Shown here: in pieces, positions 62,925-64,000 of the stretch | How positions within the stretch are numbered: the stretch's first letter is position 1 | Layout of the letters: each line of letters begins with the position of its first letter | NCBI GenBank assembly: GCA_905182645.1 | Contig: CAJJCJ010000005.1 | Location: forward strand, 186,001 to 250,000 | Direction: 5' to 3' | DNA from: an uncultured Sulfitobacter sp. | GTDB lineage: Bacteria; Pseudomonadota; Alphaproteobacteria; Rhodobacterales; Rhodobacteraceae | Length of the DNA: 64,000 nucleotides | The notes under the pieces: model-generated | Told to the model about the DNA's origin: nothing | The model's input: the letters and a program-made list of their open reading frames with translations, nothing else | Databases searched by the model: none | Translations under genes and position numbers: made by a program

Positions 62925-64000
62925 CTAGTGCGCCACGCCCCCTCGAGGGTGTCAGGGTCGTCGAATTCAGCCACATGGTAATGGGTCCAACTTGCGGCCT
63001 AATCCTAGCCGACCTCGGTGCTGATGTGGTCAAAGTTGAACCTGCTCCGGGGGGCGACAAGACCCGCCGCCTGCCTGGATCGGGCGCGGGCTATTTCGGA
63101 ACCTACAACCGCAACAAGCGGAGCATCTCAGTGAATTTGAAGTCTGTTGAGGGTCTCAAGTTTGCCACTCACCTCGTGCGAGAATCTGACGTTCTTATTG
63201 AGAACTTTGGTGTAGGGGTGCTGGATCGTCTCGGCCTTGGTTATGATGCAATGCAAGAGATTAACCCTAGCTTAGTCTACTGCGCGCTGAAAGGCTTTCT
63301 TAGTGGCCCTTACGAGCAGCGCGCTGCTCTTGATGAAGTGGTGCAAATGATGGGTGGGCTCGCTTACATGACGGGTCCTGAAGGGTGCCCGTTGCGTGCG
63401 GGTGCTTCGGTTAATGATGTGATGGGTGGACTATTTGGGGTAATTGCAATTCAGGCCGCGCTGTGGGAACGCCAGCGCACGGGCAAAGGCACCTTCGTCC
63501 GTGCGGGTCTGTTCGAGAACAACATGTTCCTCGTCGCTCAACACATGGTGCAATACCGCCAAACTGGAGTCCCCGCGGCACCTATGCCCGAGCGTGTATC
63601 TGCCTGGGCGGTCTACGACGTATTCGAGACGGCCGACGGTGAGAAGATTTTTGTTGGCGTGGTCAGCGACAAGCAGTGGTCTCAATTTTGCAAGGTATTC
63701 GGCCTGGACGATCTGCTTCAGGACGCAGAACTTCAGACCAACGCGCAGCGGGTGGCGCGCCGAGATGCGTTCATGCCGCGCCTGCGCGACTTGTTTGGAG
63801 GGCAAGACCTGTCGCAAGCCGCCACGATCTGTGGCCGCGTCGGACTGCCCTTCGCGCCGATCCTACGGCCGGACCAGCTTTTCGACGACCCTCATGTAAA
63901 CCACACCGGTGCGACGGTCGAAGTAACCCTAAGCAACGGCGTGCGAACGCAGGTTCCAACACTCCCATTTGAGTACGGTGGCACCCGGCCCAGCCTCTAT
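62921..64000 (+). CDS. CaiB/BaiF CoA-transferase, 3' end outside the window
   Basis: ATG at 62921 overlaps the lyase stop by four bases; the frame is open to the window edge (360 codons). Class III CoA-transferase landmarks: GVRVVEFSHMVMGPTCGLIL, DLGADVVKVEPAPGGD, RNKRSISVNLKSVEG, LVYCALKGFLSGPYEQR, GKGTFVRAGLFENNMFLVAQ and GLPFAPILRPDQLFDDPHV. Probably lacks only the last few dozen residues. Second transferase of the operon; the pair suggests one activates the substrate and the other recycles CoA, or that two acids are handled. No frameshift in the visible part. Confidence 0.88.
   Translation, partial: MTSAPRPLEGVRVVEFSHMVMGPTCGLILADLGADVVKVEPAPGGDKTRRLPGSGAGYFGTYNRNKRSISVNLKSVEGLKFATHLVRESDVLIENFGVGVLDRLGLGYDAMQEINPSLVYCALKGFLSGPYEQRAALDEVVQMMGGLAYMTGPEGCPLRAGASVNDVMGGLFGVIAIQAALWERQRTGKGTFVRAGLFENNMFLVAQHMVQYRQTGVPAAPMPERVSAWAVYDVFETADGEKIFVGVVSDKQWSQFCKVFGLDDLLQDAELQTNAQRVARRDAFMPRLRDLFGGQDLSQAATICGRVGLPFAPILRPDQLFDDPHVNHTGATVEVTLSNGVRTQVPTLPFEYGGTRPSLY

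Overview
The window reads as chromosome of a marine roseobacter-type alphaproteobacterium (Rhodobacteraceae, plausibly Octadecabacter or Loktanella-like; this is inference from gene content). Pointers are a GcrA cell-cycle regulator next to argD/argF, a DUF1467 protein beside methylmalonyl-CoA epimerase, an Mrp/Pha antiporter with fused A and B subunits, an FMN-riboswitch-controlled type II lumazine synthase, many decayed insertion sequences, and a dispersed palindromic repeat that sits at gene ends.

Layout. 0-7 kb: end of an ArsH-like flavoprotein, a FabH-like ketoacyl synthase, carB and aspS. 7-16 kb: a scar where a DUF1800 gene is cut by IS110 and IS3 fragments, then an AT-richer imported cluster: ROK regulator (minus strand), solute-binding protein, ABC ATPase, double-length permease, PP2C-like phosphatase and SIS-domain sugar-phosphate enzyme, followed by a decayed second SIS gene. 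The cluster looks like uptake and use of a phosphorylated (amino)sugar. 16-31 kb: mostly housekeeping and conserved genes: mce, DUF1467, EI24 protein, nitroreductase, HDAC-like deacetylase, M48 protease, riboswitch-ribH, hemolysin III, dgkA, YigZ-like, rimO, SDR, gcrA, an ABC-2 permease, argD, argF. An AT-rich frameshifted orphan gene sits between YigZ and rimO. 31-34 kb: aldehyde dehydrogenase and XdhC, followed by rubble of a molybdenum hydroxylase (cox) operon. 33.6-39.5 kb: Mrp/Pha Na+/H+ antiporter operon. 40-46.8 kb: Pit phosphate permease, NUDIX, HrpB helicase, GNAT, M20 amidohydrolase.

46.8-64 kb is accessory DNA: an apparently intact IS1182-type element, a tyrosine recombinase with an attP-like region (a core resembling the 3' end of a tRNA-Leu gene, with direct repeats on both sides), then a catabolic island. 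The island holds a polyamine-type ABC importer, a convergent IclR regulator, and a tightly coupled operon. That operon encodes four tandem proteins of the arginase/agmatinase fold, of which only the fourth keeps the binuclear-metal ligands, then an unrecognised protein, a semialdehyde-type dehydrogenase, two CaiB-type CoA-transferases and an HMG-CoA-lyase-like enzyme. The simplest reading is import of a guanidino or polyamine-like compound, hydrolysis by the canonical ureohydrolase, oxidation of an aldehyde and CoA-dependent cleavage of the carbon skeleton. The substrate is not known.

Five genes of this island carry eight frameshifts, seven of which look like single-base insertions. The island is therefore either decaying or was sequenced poorly here. 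The three metal-less ureohydrolase paralogues coupled to one canonical enzyme are the best candidate for an undescribed system in the window.
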